DNA from: Streptomyces decoyicus | GTDB lineage: Bacteria > Actinomycetota > Actinomycetes > Streptomycetales > Streptomycetaceae | DNA length: 64,000 nt | Direction of reading: 5' to 3' | Assembly (NCBI RefSeq): GCF_019880305.1 | Contig: NZ_CP082301.1 | Coordinates: forward strand, 62,001-126,000 | In this document: piece by piece, positions 17,237 through 26,142 of the stretch | Numbering within the stretch: the first letter of the stretch is position 1 | Layout of the letters: each line of letters begins with the position of its first letter | Program-made: the position numbers and the translations under genes | The notes under the pieces: generated by a model | Databases searched by the model: none | The model's input: the letters and a program-made list of their open reading frames with translations, nothing else | What the model was told of the DNA's origin: nothing

Positions 17237-17554
17237 ATGAGCGAGCTGCCCGCCGAACTGTTCCAGCAGTGGACCCACTCCTACGAGGAGGACACCGAGG
17301 GCGTAGCCGTCTACCGTCCGGCCGACTACCCGTTTCCACCCGCTCGTGGCCGCAGGGGTATGGATATCGCCGCGGACGGAATCTTCATCGACCACGCCAT
17401 CGGCGGTGCCGACGTACCCGACGTCATCCCCGGCCACTGGTCGACGGCGGACGGACGGTCACTCGCCATCAGCTTTCCGGGTGCGGCCCGGCCCGACCGC
17501 CGGCTCGAGATCCTGCAGTGCGACGACAAACTGCTGAAGGTACGTGCTTCCTGA
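17237..17554 (+). CDS. Small conserved hypothetical protein
   Basis: This is a 105-residue acidic protein from the ATG at 17237, with GGAAGG about 9 bases upstream. It contains WTHSYEEDTEGVAVYRP, a PPARGRRGMDI turn, then PGHWSTADGRSLAISFPG and ends LEILQCDDKLLKVRAS. The layout resembles small actinobacterial lipocalin-like or beta-barrel proteins of unknown function. The 159-base region between it and the divergent M43 gene is AT-rich for this genome (17150-17200) and probably holds both promoters. Confidence 0.6.
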   Translation: MSELPAELFQQWTHSYEEDTEGVAVYRPADYPFPPARGRRGMDIAADGIFIDHAIGGADVPDVIPGHWSTADGRSLAISFPGAARPDRRLEILQCDDKLLKVRAS

Positions 17555-17602
17555 CCCGGCCGCACGAACCGCCCCTCCCGACCGCCTCGCTACCGGGTCA
17601 GG
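17550..17602. terminator. Inverted repeat at convergent gene ends
   Basis: CCTGACCCGG at 17550-17559 and CCGGGTCAGG at 17593-17602 are perfect inverted arms around 33 bases. They overlap the stop codons of the two convergent genes, so this may be a bidirectional terminator. Confidence 0.5.
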
Positions 17603-18348
17603 TGCGCGCGGGCAAGGGTGGTGAGGACGCTGCGGGTCTTCGACGTCTGAGGCGAGGGAGGCTGGAGGCCCAAGTCCAGGAGGGCGCGTTCCAGCAGGTC
17701 CTGTGCGCCGGAGGCTTCCGCGGGATGGGCCCGGAGTGACATCTCCAAGAAGCGCAGGTCGGGGGCGACGCTCCAGAATTCCGCGGTGAGCGGGTGAATC
17801 AGGTCGCGGCGGGAGGGCTTCCACTTGACGGCCTGGACCGGGCCGAGTGGCACAAGGTCCGCCAAGTCGTTGTCCGTGACCTCGGCGCTCGCCAGCAGCC
17901 CTTGTTGGTCCCGGGTCAGCCGGGGAAGACGCGAGTCCCCTCCCCCTCCATCGGCGGTGGGCCGGTCGAAGTCGTCTTCCACCTTCAGTGAGGCAGCCCA
18001 GACGCGGTTGCGACCGGTCCAATCCTCCTCGATCTTGAACTCCCAGTCCTTCCCGTCACGACTCCCCCGCCAGTCGACAGGCAGTACATCCGGGTCGCAC
18101 GGCCGCAGTTTCACGGTCAGGTCGTCCGCATCGCCCTTCGTGGGCTTCCGTAGCCGGATAACAACTCCCGCCTCCGCCAGGGGAAGGCGGATATCCTCGC
18201 CGTTCGTCCACGGTTTGTCCCAGAAGTAAATCGTCAGGCCCTTGCCGTCGTCGGCCTCCAGACCGAGCATCCGGCACGCGGACGCTGCCGCCTCACCAGA
18301 GAAGATGATCTTGACTTCCACATCGGCGTTCTTCAGCGTATCCGCCAT
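17590..18348 (-). CDS. CYTH-like domain protein
   Basis: This is a 252-residue protein from the ATG at 18348 with AAAGGGA upstream. The N-terminal half reads NADVEVKIIFSG, then LTIYFWDKPW, AGVVIRLRKP and DDLTVKLRPCDPDV. This is the ordered set of charged beta strands (ExK start, RxR, KxR) expected for CYTH tunnel-fold phosphatases/cyclases that bind triphosphates. The second half is helical and has no known motif. Function is inferred only from the strand pattern. It is convergent with the small gene at 17237. Confidence 0.55.
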   Translation of the reverse strand: MADTLKNADVEVKIIFSGEAAASACRMLGLEADDGKGLTIYFWDKPWTNGEDIRLPLAEAGVVIRLRKPTKGDADDLTVKLRPCDPDVLPVDWRGSRDGKDWEFKIEEDWTGRNRVWAASLKVEDDFDRPTADGGGGDSRLPRLTRDQQGLLASAEVTDNDLADLVPLGPVQAVKWKPSRRDLIHPLTAEFWSVAPDLRFLEMSLRAHPAEASGAQDLLERALLDLGLQPPSPQTSKTRSVLTTLARAHLTR

Positions 18349-18658
18349 AATCCCTTTATCGCATAGGGATACCCGGGCCGCACCCTTGGTCCATCCAGGG
18401 CACGTTCACCGCAAGCGCAGCACGGCGCGTGCGGTGCACGAAGGCCCGTGGCTCCCCCGGACACCGAAATCTCCCAGGGCCACGAGCACTTAGAGCTTGG
18501 CAGCGAGGGGCTTCCCGTCATGCGCTAGAAGGTGGGGAAGGACGGGCCCTCAGTGAGGTTCACCGTCTACTGCAAGGCGGCGATGTCAACATCGACGAAG
18601 GAGCCGCTTGTTACCCGGCCCACAAGGATGCCCACAGCGGCTCTTCCGGCACGGTCCG
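18349..18658. other. No gene recognised
   Basis: No coding pattern or RNA structure was recognised here. Confidence 0.4.
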
Positions 18659-19030
18659 TCAGACGTTGGGGACGTGCAGCCTGTCCCAACTGAACCTTCC
18701 GGGGACGCCGTCGGCATCGCCGGCGGGCCGAGAAGTGGAGCTTTTGCTGCCAGGCGGCTTAGGACTTCACATCGCCCCGGCCCCACACGTCGGCGTCACA
18801 GCTGGACTCGTATCGATTGCAACCTTCAGCGACAAGCCGTTTGTGCATCGCGGCGATCACCGGCGATTTCTGCCCCGTGTGGAAGAACGAAGCACCAGGG
18901 AACGGCTCGAACTTTGCGGAGCCGCCATCCATGCGCTGGCAATAGACCCCGTTCGTCCTTGATGGCCTTTGCTGTCTTGGCGTTGTAGAGAGGGTCCTTG
19001 AGCTTTCCGGGAATCCTGAGCGCGTCCGGT
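18659..19030 (-). pseudogene. Peptidoglycan-binding / endolysin C-terminal remnant
   Basis: The minus strand encodes FEPFPGASFFHTGQKSPVIA, AMHKRLVAEGCNRYESSCDA and VWGRGDVKS, then a TAA where Tyr is expected. AAWQQKL follows. After a frameshift, GDADGVPGRFSWDRLHVPNV and a TGA at 18659-18661 complete the typical domain. Upstream, another frame carries LKDPLYNAKTAKAIKDERG. The pattern matches peptidoglycan-binding domains of Streptomyces phage-like endolysins. One nonsense codon and two frameshifts make it a clear pseudogene. Confidence 0.65.
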
Positions 19031-19157
19031 TGGGGAGAACCGCTCCGGGTGCCTGAGGGAACGTATCTGAAAGAGACCGAAGGAAGGATTTGTTGTCGGC
19101 CAGACCCTCGCCCCCGACAGCGGCTGGCTCGCCCCCTGGACTCCGCATTGCGCAGCG

Positions 19158-19187
19158 AGAAAGATCAGTTACAGAAAGATCAGTTAC
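19158..19187. repeat. 15-bp perfect tandem repeat
   Basis: AGAAAGATCAGTTAC occurs twice head-to-tail. It lies in decayed sequence upstream of the endolysin remnant. Confidence 0.8.
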
Positions 19188-19259
19188 TTCGAGCGTATGG
19201 CAGTGTCACCAACGGGGCAAACGGAGCCCAGGCCGGGTTGTGGGCCGGCCTACGAACCG

Positions 19260-19500
19260 TCAGGCCGAAGATCCGCTGTCGAGGAGATTCTGGCGTGACC
19301 GCGGCCGAGCAGCCACTCGGGCATCCGCCCGGCTGGCCGGCAGCAGCGCCAGCCGCTGTAATACGGTTTGCAGACCGGCACTTCGCCGGCCATGGCGGAA
19401 CGCGAGCCCGCTGATCTGCTCGACGTACGCCGCGCGGACGCTTGTTCCTCTCGGCAGACTCATGATCGCGTTTCGGCGATCCTCCGGTGCTCTGCACAGA
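19260..19500 (-). mobile_element. ISL3-type transposase remnant
   Basis: The minus strand reads YVEQISGLAFRHGRRSAGLQ, TVLQRLALLPASRADARVAA. This corresponds to the conserved N-terminal part of ISL3-family transposases (EQvPGL...R..R...L...L..I.l.l.GraGaRLa). Start, catalytic domain and terminal repeats are missing. Confidence 0.5.
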
Positions 19501-19987
19501 AAAGATCCGGGGGACTTCCAGCCGCCGCCCACATTGCTTGACTTCCCCAAGTGTGCAGATGCACGCTGATAAAGACGCTACATGTGTGCTGTGTGCTGGC
19601 AAAGCCGCGCACATCGCACACGCGTCTACAGTGAAGATTCGCAGGGCTGGCGAGATCGCATTTGCTCGGGCCTTCACCGGCCCGACTTGGGTGACGCCCG
19701 CCGCTCTCGCGTATCGGTAAGACATAGGGGCCCAAAACGGCGCGCCTCCCGTCCGTGGCTATACCCCAGTCGCTAAGCCCAGGAGGAACACACTCGTCCA
19801 TTCACGAGCCCGTGACGGTTGGCCTGATCGACCGTCGGTCGAGAATCGACGAGCCCCTTGGTCGGCAGGCTCGGCGGACAAGCCGACTCGATTCGTGCTT
19901 CGGTGCCGAGCCCTCTCGGAAGCTCAGCCCACGGATTTCGTGCCGTCATGCGACGGCGTCAACCTGCAACTCGCAAGGGAGAGCGGA
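19501..19987. other. No intact gene recognised
   Basis: The stretch between the ISL3 remnant and the amidase gene includes an isolated AGGAGGAACA near 19780 with no gene after it. It may include the promoter of the amidase gene. Confidence 0.35.
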
Positions 19988-20827
19988 ATGCACCTCGTCA
20001 CTCGCGCTGATTGGGGGGCCAAGCCGCCTCGTTCGCCCCTCGTGCACATCGCGTCCACCCGGGGCGTGAAGGTCCACTACGAGGGCGCTCCCGTCCCGGC
20101 CGATCTCGCCAAACCGGAGAACCACCCCAAGTGCGCCGGCCGGGTGCGGGCCATCCAGGCTGATCATCTGGCGAACCGCAAGGAGAATTACTCCGACATC
20201 GCCTACAGCTTCGTGGTCTGCCCGCACGGTCATGTCTTCGAGGGCCGTGGCCTGCACAAACTCCAAGGTGCCAATGGCAACCGCCAGCTCAACCTGAACC
20301 ACTACTCGGTGTGCGCCATGGTGGGCGACTCCGGCCTCACCCATCCGACCAATGCTCAACTGGACGGCACCCGCGACGCCATCGACCTTCTGCGAGAGAA
20401 GGGCGGCGCCGGAGCGGAGATCGAAGGTCACCGCGATGGCTTCGCCACCGAATGCCCTGGCGAACCGCTCCACGCGTGGGTGAAGAAGGGCGCTCCACGG
20501 CCCGGCGGTGCCCCGTCCCCGCCCCCACATACCGGCATCAGGATCAGCCTCTCCCACGTCATCACTGCCGCACGCAGCGACCCGAACGCCGCCCAGGGGC
20601 ACACCACATTCCCTGCCGACGTCAGACCCGTGGAGGCCGCCCTGGTCGCAGAGGGGCTGCTGGACCCGAGCCTCGGTGACGACGGGTCATTCGGCTCCCG
20701 GACTGTCGACGCCTACGCGGCCTACCAGCGCCGCCAGGGGCTCCCCGTAGCGGACGCCGACGGCATCCCGGGCAAGTCCACCCTCACTACGCTCGGCAGC
20801 CGGCACGGGTTCATTGTCGCCGCCTGA
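19988..20827 (+). CDS. PGRP-type N-acetylmuramoyl-L-alanine amidase with peptidoglycan-binding domain
   Basis: This is a 279-residue protein from the ATG at 19988, preceded by GGGAGAGCGGA. The amidase/PGRP fold starts LVTRADWGAKPP, with zinc His30 in VKVHYEG and the late ligands in EGHRDGFATECPG. Residues 200-279 form a peptidoglycan-binding repeat (FGSRTVDAYAAYQRRQGL, then ADGIPGKSTLTTLGSRHGF). The enzyme would cleave the amide bond between N-acetylmuramic acid and L-Ala. No signal peptide is visible. It is a third lytic enzyme in this 7 kb stretch and the only intact amidase. Confidence 0.85.
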   Translation: MHLVTRADWGAKPPRSPLVHIASTRGVKVHYEGAPVPADLAKPENHPKCAGRVRAIQADHLANRKENYSDIAYSFVVCPHGHVFEGRGLHKLQGANGNRQLNLNHYSVCAMVGDSGLTHPTNAQLDGTRDAIDLLREKGGAGAEIEGHRDGFATECPGEPLHAWVKKGAPRPGGAPSPPPHTGIRISLSHVITAARSDPNAAQGHTTFPADVRPVEAALVAEGLLDPSLGDDGSFGSRTVDAYAAYQRRQGLPVADADGIPGKSTLTTLGSRHGFIVAA

Positions 20828-20839
20828 GCCCCTAACTTG

Positions 20840-21056
20840 GATCCACCGGTGGTCCAGGCCATACGCGATGATCCGATGGCCATGAGAGACAGCGGCCAGA
20901 CGGCCGCGCGCAACGGGCGGAAGCCGTGGTGCGTCGGTGGCGCTGCTCAGCGAGTTGGACGAGCCGGGCCGCATCGTCGTCACCGTGATGTCGGTAGGCC
21001 GCCATCAACTGCTCGTAGCCGTACGGCTCATACGGGCCGCCGTCCCGCTCCAGCAT
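20840..21056 (-). pseudogene. C-terminal remnant of a membrane oxidoreductase-like protein
   Basis: The minus strand reads PYEPYGYEQLMAAYRHHGDD, ARLVQLAEQRHRR, matching the repeated YEQLAxxYRRxGhddeARrVllAKqRrRR segment near the C terminus of large actinobacterial proteins annotated as membrane-associated oxidoreductases. The flanks are lost. Confidence 0.45.
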
Positions 21057-21059
21057 CGG

Positions 21060-21290
21060 AAGGCGGAGGTCTGACCTTAGCGAGGTATCCGGCGAGGGAG
21101 TTAAGGATCTCGTTGGCGGTCTTGGCCCAGGTGAAGGGCCTGGGGTTCTCTTTCCACGATTCGATCGGCGATGATGAACGCGGCGAACAGGCTGGTGGTG
21201 CCGTGCCCCAGAGAGTCATGGGTCCGCCCTTCAGGCATGCCCGGCAGCACCGGCTGACCAGTTCGTCCTTGCGTCAGCCAGGCCGCGGCA
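21060..21290 (-). mobile_element. IS630-type transposase remnant
   Basis: Two minus-strand frames give PGMPEGRTHDSLGHGTTSLF followed by AAFIIADRIV, and WKENPRPFTWAKTANEILNS followed by LAGYLAKV. These are the RRTHDYxRHGxTSLFAAF and WNENPRPFxWTKTADEIL segments of IS630-family transposases. The central DDE part between them is deleted and the frame has shifted. Confidence 0.65.
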
Positions 21291-21501
21291 TGTCCGTCAG
21301 ACCCTCCAGCCGATGGGCAACGAACCATGCATGCCACTTCCTCACGTGTCCGCAATCACCTTGAGATCTGCCGCCTCACGCGTCTGATGCCAGCTCGACC
21401 GGCCCGGCTGGTCGCACCGGCCTCGCCGTGGCCCTGAGATGCTGGGAAAAGCGAACCGAAATACGCTGGTGTGACGCCTGGGACCGCCCTGGAGGTGTGC
21501 G

Positions 21502-21880
21502 ATGAGCCACGACACGGGTGCGGACGTCGACGAGCTGCTGACCATGTCGCGGCCGGAGCTCGACCGGCTGTTCCGCGCCAGTCATCCCGGGGAGATACGT
21601 CGAGGTGAGGGACGTGGCACCGTGGCCACGGCGCGCGGTGCGAAGGTGTGCAAGACAGGGAAGATCTTTGGCCGCGACGGCGGCGGACTGCGCAACAGGG
21701 TCACGCCCTTCGGCATCCGCGCGATACGCGCGAAGGCTACCGGGACAAGAGCCTGCTGGACGGCGGCGAAAGCATTGTCCTGGACTGTTCCCGCACCTCG
21801 CTTGTCGCGCACTGGATACGTGACGAGATTCGCCAGATCGGCCCCCGTCCCTCTCTGGGAATCGTCTGCGGGGGGTGGGG
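21502..21880 (+). pseudogene. Frameshifted conserved hypothetical gene
   Basis: From an ATG at 21502 with GGAGGTGTGCG upstream, the sequence reads DELLTMSRPELDRLFRASHP, RGEGRGTV, GKIFGRDGGGLRNRV and TPFGIRAIRAK. A second frame continues YRDKSLLDGGESIVLDCSRT, SLVAHWIRDEIRQIGP. I recognise a conserved bacterial protein of unknown function, in which TSLVAHWIRDEIRxVxPGxYLGxVxW is diagnostic. Two or more frameshifts are present and the end is lost near 21880. It lies upstream of the heme peroxidase and may have been its partner. Confidence 0.6.
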
Positions 21881-22220
21881 TGGACGTATCGCCGTCCGCC
21901 CACCTCGCCGACCTTGTGCGCAGAGCACAGTGTTCGCATGCCGCGATGGATACCTGGCGGGCGGGGCTTCGGATAGCGAGCGGATCGCTTGGCTGCAGTC
22001 GCGTTGCGTGCCATGCGCGGCCTTCTACGTCAACAACGTCGGCAGGGGACGGCGGCAGATCCTGAACGAGGCCCAGCTGCGCGAAGCGATCCTCCACGGT
22101 GATCTCGACGGTCAACGTCGCCCTCACTTTTCTGGCCCAGCGTCGGAACTGCTGCCGTCCGGCCACGCGCTGACCATGCCGTCATGAACACCCGCACCGG
22201 ACACCGGAAGGAATTCCACG

Positions 22221-24080
22221 ATGGGTAGAGCTCACGACGACTCAGCGGGCCGCACGACATCGCGAAATGCCGACGAGACCGGAACCGCGTCCTGGTTCGT
22301 CCAGTTGCACAACAAGCTGGCGCTGGCCCTCGACCACAAGGTCGGCTGGCAGAACCTGCCGAAGTCGCTCGGCATGCTGACCCTCATCGGTCTCCGTAAC
22401 AATCTGCGCCGGAAGAACCTCTTCGACACCAGCACCTACCCGACACGGAACCTGCCACCGATCGGGCCGTCGGAACCGCGGCACCTCACCGAGCGCACAG
22501 GCGACGGTACGTACAATGACCTCGCGAACCCTCGTATGGGCATGGCCGGTTCGCGCTTCGGCCGCAACGCCCCGCCGGAGCGGAACCTCCCCGAAACCGA
22601 GCCGCAGATCATGTCTCCGAGCCCACGTGAGGTAAGTCGCGCCCTCCTCACGAGGCGTGAGTTCGTCCCCGCGGAGTCCGTCAACGCCCTGGTCGCAGCG
22701 TGGTTGCAGTTCATGATCCGGGACTGGGTCAGCCATGGGCAGGGCAGGATGGACGTCCCCTGGCACATCCAGCTGGTCGACGACGACCCTTGGCCCGCCC
22801 GACCGATGCTCGTGCCGCGGACGCCCGCCGACCCGACCCGCCCGGACAGTGACGACGGGCTGCCGCCGACGTACCTCAACGAGAAATCTCACTGGTGGGA
22901 CGCGTCCCAGCTCTACGGCGACGACCTGGCCGCCCAGCGGCAGCTGCGCACGGGCGAGGACGGCAAACTCAAGGTCCCCCGGAACGGATCGCCATTCTCA
23001 GACGACCCCGAACGGGACCCGGCGAGCGTGCCCGGGTTCTGGGTGGGCCTCGCCATGATGCACACCCTGTTCATCCTGGAGCACAACGCCATCTGCGACA
23101 GGCTGCGCGGCGAATACCCCGGCTGGTCGGACGAGGAGCTCTTCCAGCGGGCACGCCTGATCACAGCGGCACTCATCGCCAAGATTCACACCATCGAATG
23201 GACTCCGGCGGTCATCAGCCATCCGACGATGGTCACCGGAATGCGCGTCAACTGGTTCGGTGTCCTCGGTGAGCGGGTGCACCGGCTGCTCGGCCGGATC
23301 AGCTCGAGCGAGGTGCTCAGCGGCATCGTGGGCGGGCGAACCGACCACTTCGGCGTCCCCTACTCCCTGACCGAGGAGTTCGTGGCCGTCTACCGGATGC
23401 ATCCCCTGGTCCCCGACGACTGGAACTTCCGCTCGGCTGCGGACGACTCTCTGCTGCAGGAAGCGACGTTCCGGGATCTGGCCGGGCGGCAGGCCTATGA
23501 GATCCTCGGCAAACACACCCTGTCGGATCTGTTCTACTCCTTCGGCACCTCGCACCCGGGCCTGGTGACCCTGCACAACTACCCGAAGTTCCTGCAGGAG
23601 TTCCAGCGCCCCGACGGCAAGCTCATGGACCTCGGGGCGGTCGACATCCTGCGCATCCGGGAACTCGGCGTACCGCGGTACAACGAATTCAGGCGTCTGC
23701 TGCATCTTCCCCCGGCGGAGAATTTCGACTCGCTCACGGACGACCCGGGCTGGGCCGAGGAGCTGCGTCGGGTGTACGAGGGCGACCTCGAACGCGTCGA
23801 CCTCATGGTGGGCATGTTCGCCGAGCCCCGGCCGAAGGGTTTCGCCTTCAGCGACACGGCCTTCCGGATCTTCGTCCTCATGGCGTCCCGCCGGCTCAAC
23901 AGCGACCGTTTCCTCACCAAGGACTACACGCCTCAGGTGTACACGCAGACCGGACTGGACTGGGTCGAGAACAACAGCATGGTCAGCGTGCTGCTGCGGC
24001 ACTTCCCCGAACTGCGTTCGTCCATGAAGTCGGTGAACAACGCGTTCGCCCCCTGGAAGGCATCCTCACCCGCGCGGTGA
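22221..24080 (+). CDS. Animal-type heme peroxidase (alpha-dioxygenase-like)
   Basis: This is an intact 619-residue protein from the ATG at 22221 with GGAAGGAATTCCACG upstream. It contains FMIRDWVSH with the probable distal His172, the DASQLYGDD turn, FILEHNAICDRL, and the proximal-His region FVAVYRMHPLVPDDW. These are the features of the cyclooxygenase / linoleate diol synthase / plant alpha-dioxygenase branch of animal heme peroxidases. The expected reaction is oxygenation of a fatty acid. There is no signal peptide and no fused P450 domain. A hairpin follows the gene, and an EEP nuclease lies 230 bases downstream. Confidence 0.88.
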   Translation: MGRAHDDSAGRTTSRNADETGTASWFVQLHNKLALALDHKVGWQNLPKSLGMLTLIGLRNNLRRKNLFDTSTYPTRNLPPIGPSEPRHLTERTGDGTYNDLANPRMGMAGSRFGRNAPPERNLPETEPQIMSPSPREVSRALLTRREFVPAESVNALVAAWLQFMIRDWVSHGQGRMDVPWHIQLVDDDPWPARPMLVPRTPADPTRPDSDDGLPPTYLNEKSHWWDASQLYGDDLAAQRQLRTGEDGKLKVPRNGSPFSDDPERDPASVPGFWVGLAMMHTLFILEHNAICDRLRGEYPGWSDEELFQRARLITAALIAKIHTIEWTPAVISHPTMVTGMRVNWFGVLGERVHRLLGRISSSEVLSGIVGGRTDHFGVPYSLTEEFVAVYRMHPLVPDDWNFRSAADDSLLQEATFRDLAGRQAYEILGKHTLSDLFYSFGTSHPGLVTLHNYPKFLQEFQRPDGKLMDLGAVDILRIRELGVPRYNEFRRLLHLPPAENFDSLTDDPGWAEELRRVYEGDLERVDLMVGMFAEPRPKGFAFSDTAFRIFVLMASRRLNSDRFLTKDYTPQVYTQTGLDWVENNSMVSVLLRHFPELRSSMKSVNNAFAPWKASSPAR

Positions 24081-24226
24081 TCACGCTCGGTGCCCGTCGA
24101 ACCCCGAGCGGCTGTTGGGTGCGCGCCAGAGACTGTCAGAAGGGTCGGCGGATGTCGCCTTCGGTCATCATCGCCCGTCGGGTAGGAGGACTGCCCTTGG
24201 CAGGGCCCGCTCCGCTGCTGACGCCC

Positions 24227-24253
24227 CAGGGCTGCTCCCCGGGAGCGGCCCTG
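24227..24253 (+). terminator. GC-rich hairpin after the peroxidase gene
   Basis: CAGGGCTGCTCCC pairs with GGGAGCGGCCCTG around a one-base loop, with one G-T type mismatch. It lies about 145 bases after the peroxidase stop. Confidence 0.5.
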
Positions 24254-24310
24254 CTCCGTTCGACAGCCATGGCGCGCCGCCGGAGAATCGGAAGTGTGTA
24301 AGGAGGGACC

Positions 24311-25399
24311 ATGAGCATCCGCATAGCCGCTTTCAACTGCGAAAACCTCTTCCGGAGACCCATCGTCTTCAGTAGCGGGAACGACCCTATTCGCGACGCC
24401 GTGCTCGAGGACTTCAGGGAACTTGTCGCAATCCTCGATCACGACACGTATACGGCCAACGACAAGACAAAAATCATCGAGCTTCTCAAGAAGCACAGCG
24501 TCGATGTCTCCCAGGAAATCTCCACCCAGACGATCCGGGTGAACGAGCCGCGCGGACAAGCCCGGCTGCTCAAGGGCGTGGGCAGCAACATCGAGGTCAG
24601 GGCCGAGGTCACGGGACGGTCCGCCTGGGTCGGCTGGGCCGAACTGGTCAAGGACGACCTCAGCTGGGACGCCGTCAAGAACACCGCCAGGGTGATCGCC
24701 GAGGTGAACGCCGACATACTGCTGACGGTCGAAGTCGAGGACCGGCTCACCCTGCACCGCTTCAACAAACAGGTGCTGGCGGGCCAGTTCGATGCGGGTC
24801 CGTATCCGTTCAACATGTTGATCGACGGCAATGACATTCGCGGCATCGACGTGGGGCTGTTCAGCCGGCACCCAATCACCTCCGTACGCTCGCACATCTT
24901 CGACAAGAAGGATTCCCGGGACATCTTCAGCCGGGACTGTCCGGAATTCGAGATCGACCTCCATGGCGAACCGCTCTGGCTTCTCGGGAACCACTTCAAG
25001 AGCAAGATCGGCGGAGGCGGCGACAAGCGCAAGCTCCAGGGCGAGCGCGTCGCCCAGCTCTACCAGGCCGCGCTCGAGCGCTCGGCCCATGTCGTAGTCG
25101 CCGGGGACCTCAACGACACCCCGGGCAGCCCGCCGCTCACGTTCCTCGAGGCCACCAGCCTGAAGGACGCGATGACCCACGACAGTTACGAGGGGCCGCC
25201 CGGCACCCATGGGAAGTGCACGTCCTCCAACGACAAGATCGACTACCTGATGTTCTCGCCGGAGTTGTTCGCCAAGGTGGAGAAGGTCGAGGTAGAGCGG
25301 CGTGGGATCTTCGAGTTCGGCACCCCGTTCGACACCGTGACCGGACCCGGCGACCAGGCTTCCGACCACGCCGCCCTCGTCGCCGAACTCGACCTGTAA
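24311..25399 (+). CDS. Endonuclease/exonuclease/phosphatase family protein
   Basis: This is a 362-residue protein from the ATG at 24311, preceded by AAGGAGGGACC. Typical motifs are present in order: AFNCENLF at the start (metal-binding Asn/Glu region), DILLTVEVED (catalytic Glu), GIDVGLFSRHPI, LLGNHFKSK (Asn-His), VVAGDLNDTP (Asp/Asn) and DQASDHAALVAEL (terminal Asp-His). This is the EEP fold used by DNases, phosphodiesterases and phospholipases. There is no signal peptide. The length fits bacterial family members annotated as nuclease or phosphodiesterase; the substrate cannot be told from sequence. Confidence 0.85.
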   Translation: MSIRIAAFNCENLFRRPIVFSSGNDPIRDAVLEDFRELVAILDHDTYTANDKTKIIELLKKHSVDVSQEISTQTIRVNEPRGQARLLKGVGSNIEVRAEVTGRSAWVGWAELVKDDLSWDAVKNTARVIAEVNADILLTVEVEDRLTLHRFNKQVLAGQFDAGPYPFNMLIDGNDIRGIDVGLFSRHPITSVRSHIFDKKDSRDIFSRDCPEFEIDLHGEPLWLLGNHFKSKIGGGGDKRKLQGERVAQLYQAALERSAHVVVAGDLNDTPGSPPLTFLEATSLKDAMTHDSYEGPPGTHGKCTSSNDKIDYLMFSPELFAKVEKVEVERRGIFEFGTPFDTVTGPGDQASDHAALVAELDL

Positions 25400-25544
25400 G
25401 GGCAGCCCGGCGGCACGGCAGGGCCCCGACGGGCCGGGCCGTGACGAAGACGAGCTTGCGGTGATCCGGCGATCGGCACGGCCGCGGAAGGCTCCGCGGG
25501 ACCTGGTGGCAGGCGCGGATGGTGGACCTGAGCTGAGCCGGACT

Positions 25545-25640
25545 GCGGGTGCCGACGATCGCGGATGAGGTGCGCTGCGGCAGGAAACCGTGTGCCGCTG
25601 GCTGCACCGCTTCCCGCACCGACAACTCGCCCTCTACGGC
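25545..25640 (+). mobile_element. IS630-type helix-turn-helix remnant
   Basis: The plus strand reads RVPTIADEVRC and, after a one-base slip, QETVCRWLHRF. This is the usual transposase helix-turn-helix segment (TIADEVRCSQKTVRRWLHRFN). Nothing else of the element was recognised here. Confidence 0.45.
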
Positions 25641-25675
25641 GCCGATATGTCACTTCAGGTCGGGCGTGTCTCCGT

Positions 25676-25729
25676 CTGCTTCGGTGTGCGGGCCTGCTTC
25701 GGTGTGCGGACCTGCTTCGGTGCGCGGGC
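25676..25729. repeat. 18-bp tandem repeat, three copies
   Basis: CTGCTTCGGTGTGCGGGC and two near-identical copies (one substitution each) run head-to-tail. No gene contains them. Confidence 0.85.
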
Positions 25730-26142
25730 CTCTACCACTGGTTGTCGAGTGCATGATCGTGTTTCGGATACTGCCCTCGGGCGCACGGAGTGAGCAGCGG
25801 TACAGCGGCTACGGCTACGGCGGGGACCGGGTCGGCGCTGATGTCCTGCCGCAACGCTATCCCTTCGTGACAGTAAGCCTGTCCTTGTGACAACTCTCGT
25901 GCTTCGGCTGAGCGGCCCGCCCCGCTGAGCCGAAGCACGTCAGGGCTTCTACCGAGGTGTTAGCTGCATCCGCAGTTCGCCCGGTCCGATTGACGCTCCC
26001 GGGACGGGGCGGGTCCGGTGTTGGCCGGGCAAGTGCTTCAGGCGCCAGCGGGCGAGGAAGTTTTCAGGCACGCACTTAGCCCGGAAGAGGGCCAGCGGCC
26101 TCACTGAAGTACTAGGGCCTGTCTGTTAATTCGGTCGTCCGG
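25730..26142. other. No gene recognised
   Basis: No intact coding sequence or RNA feature was recognised between the tandem repeat and the LysR remnant. Confidence 0.4.

Noticed and set aside
1..25000. Extracellular contractile injection system structural genes
   Set aside because: I looked for sheath, tube, baseplate and AAA+ components because of the hydrolase cluster; none is present in the window.
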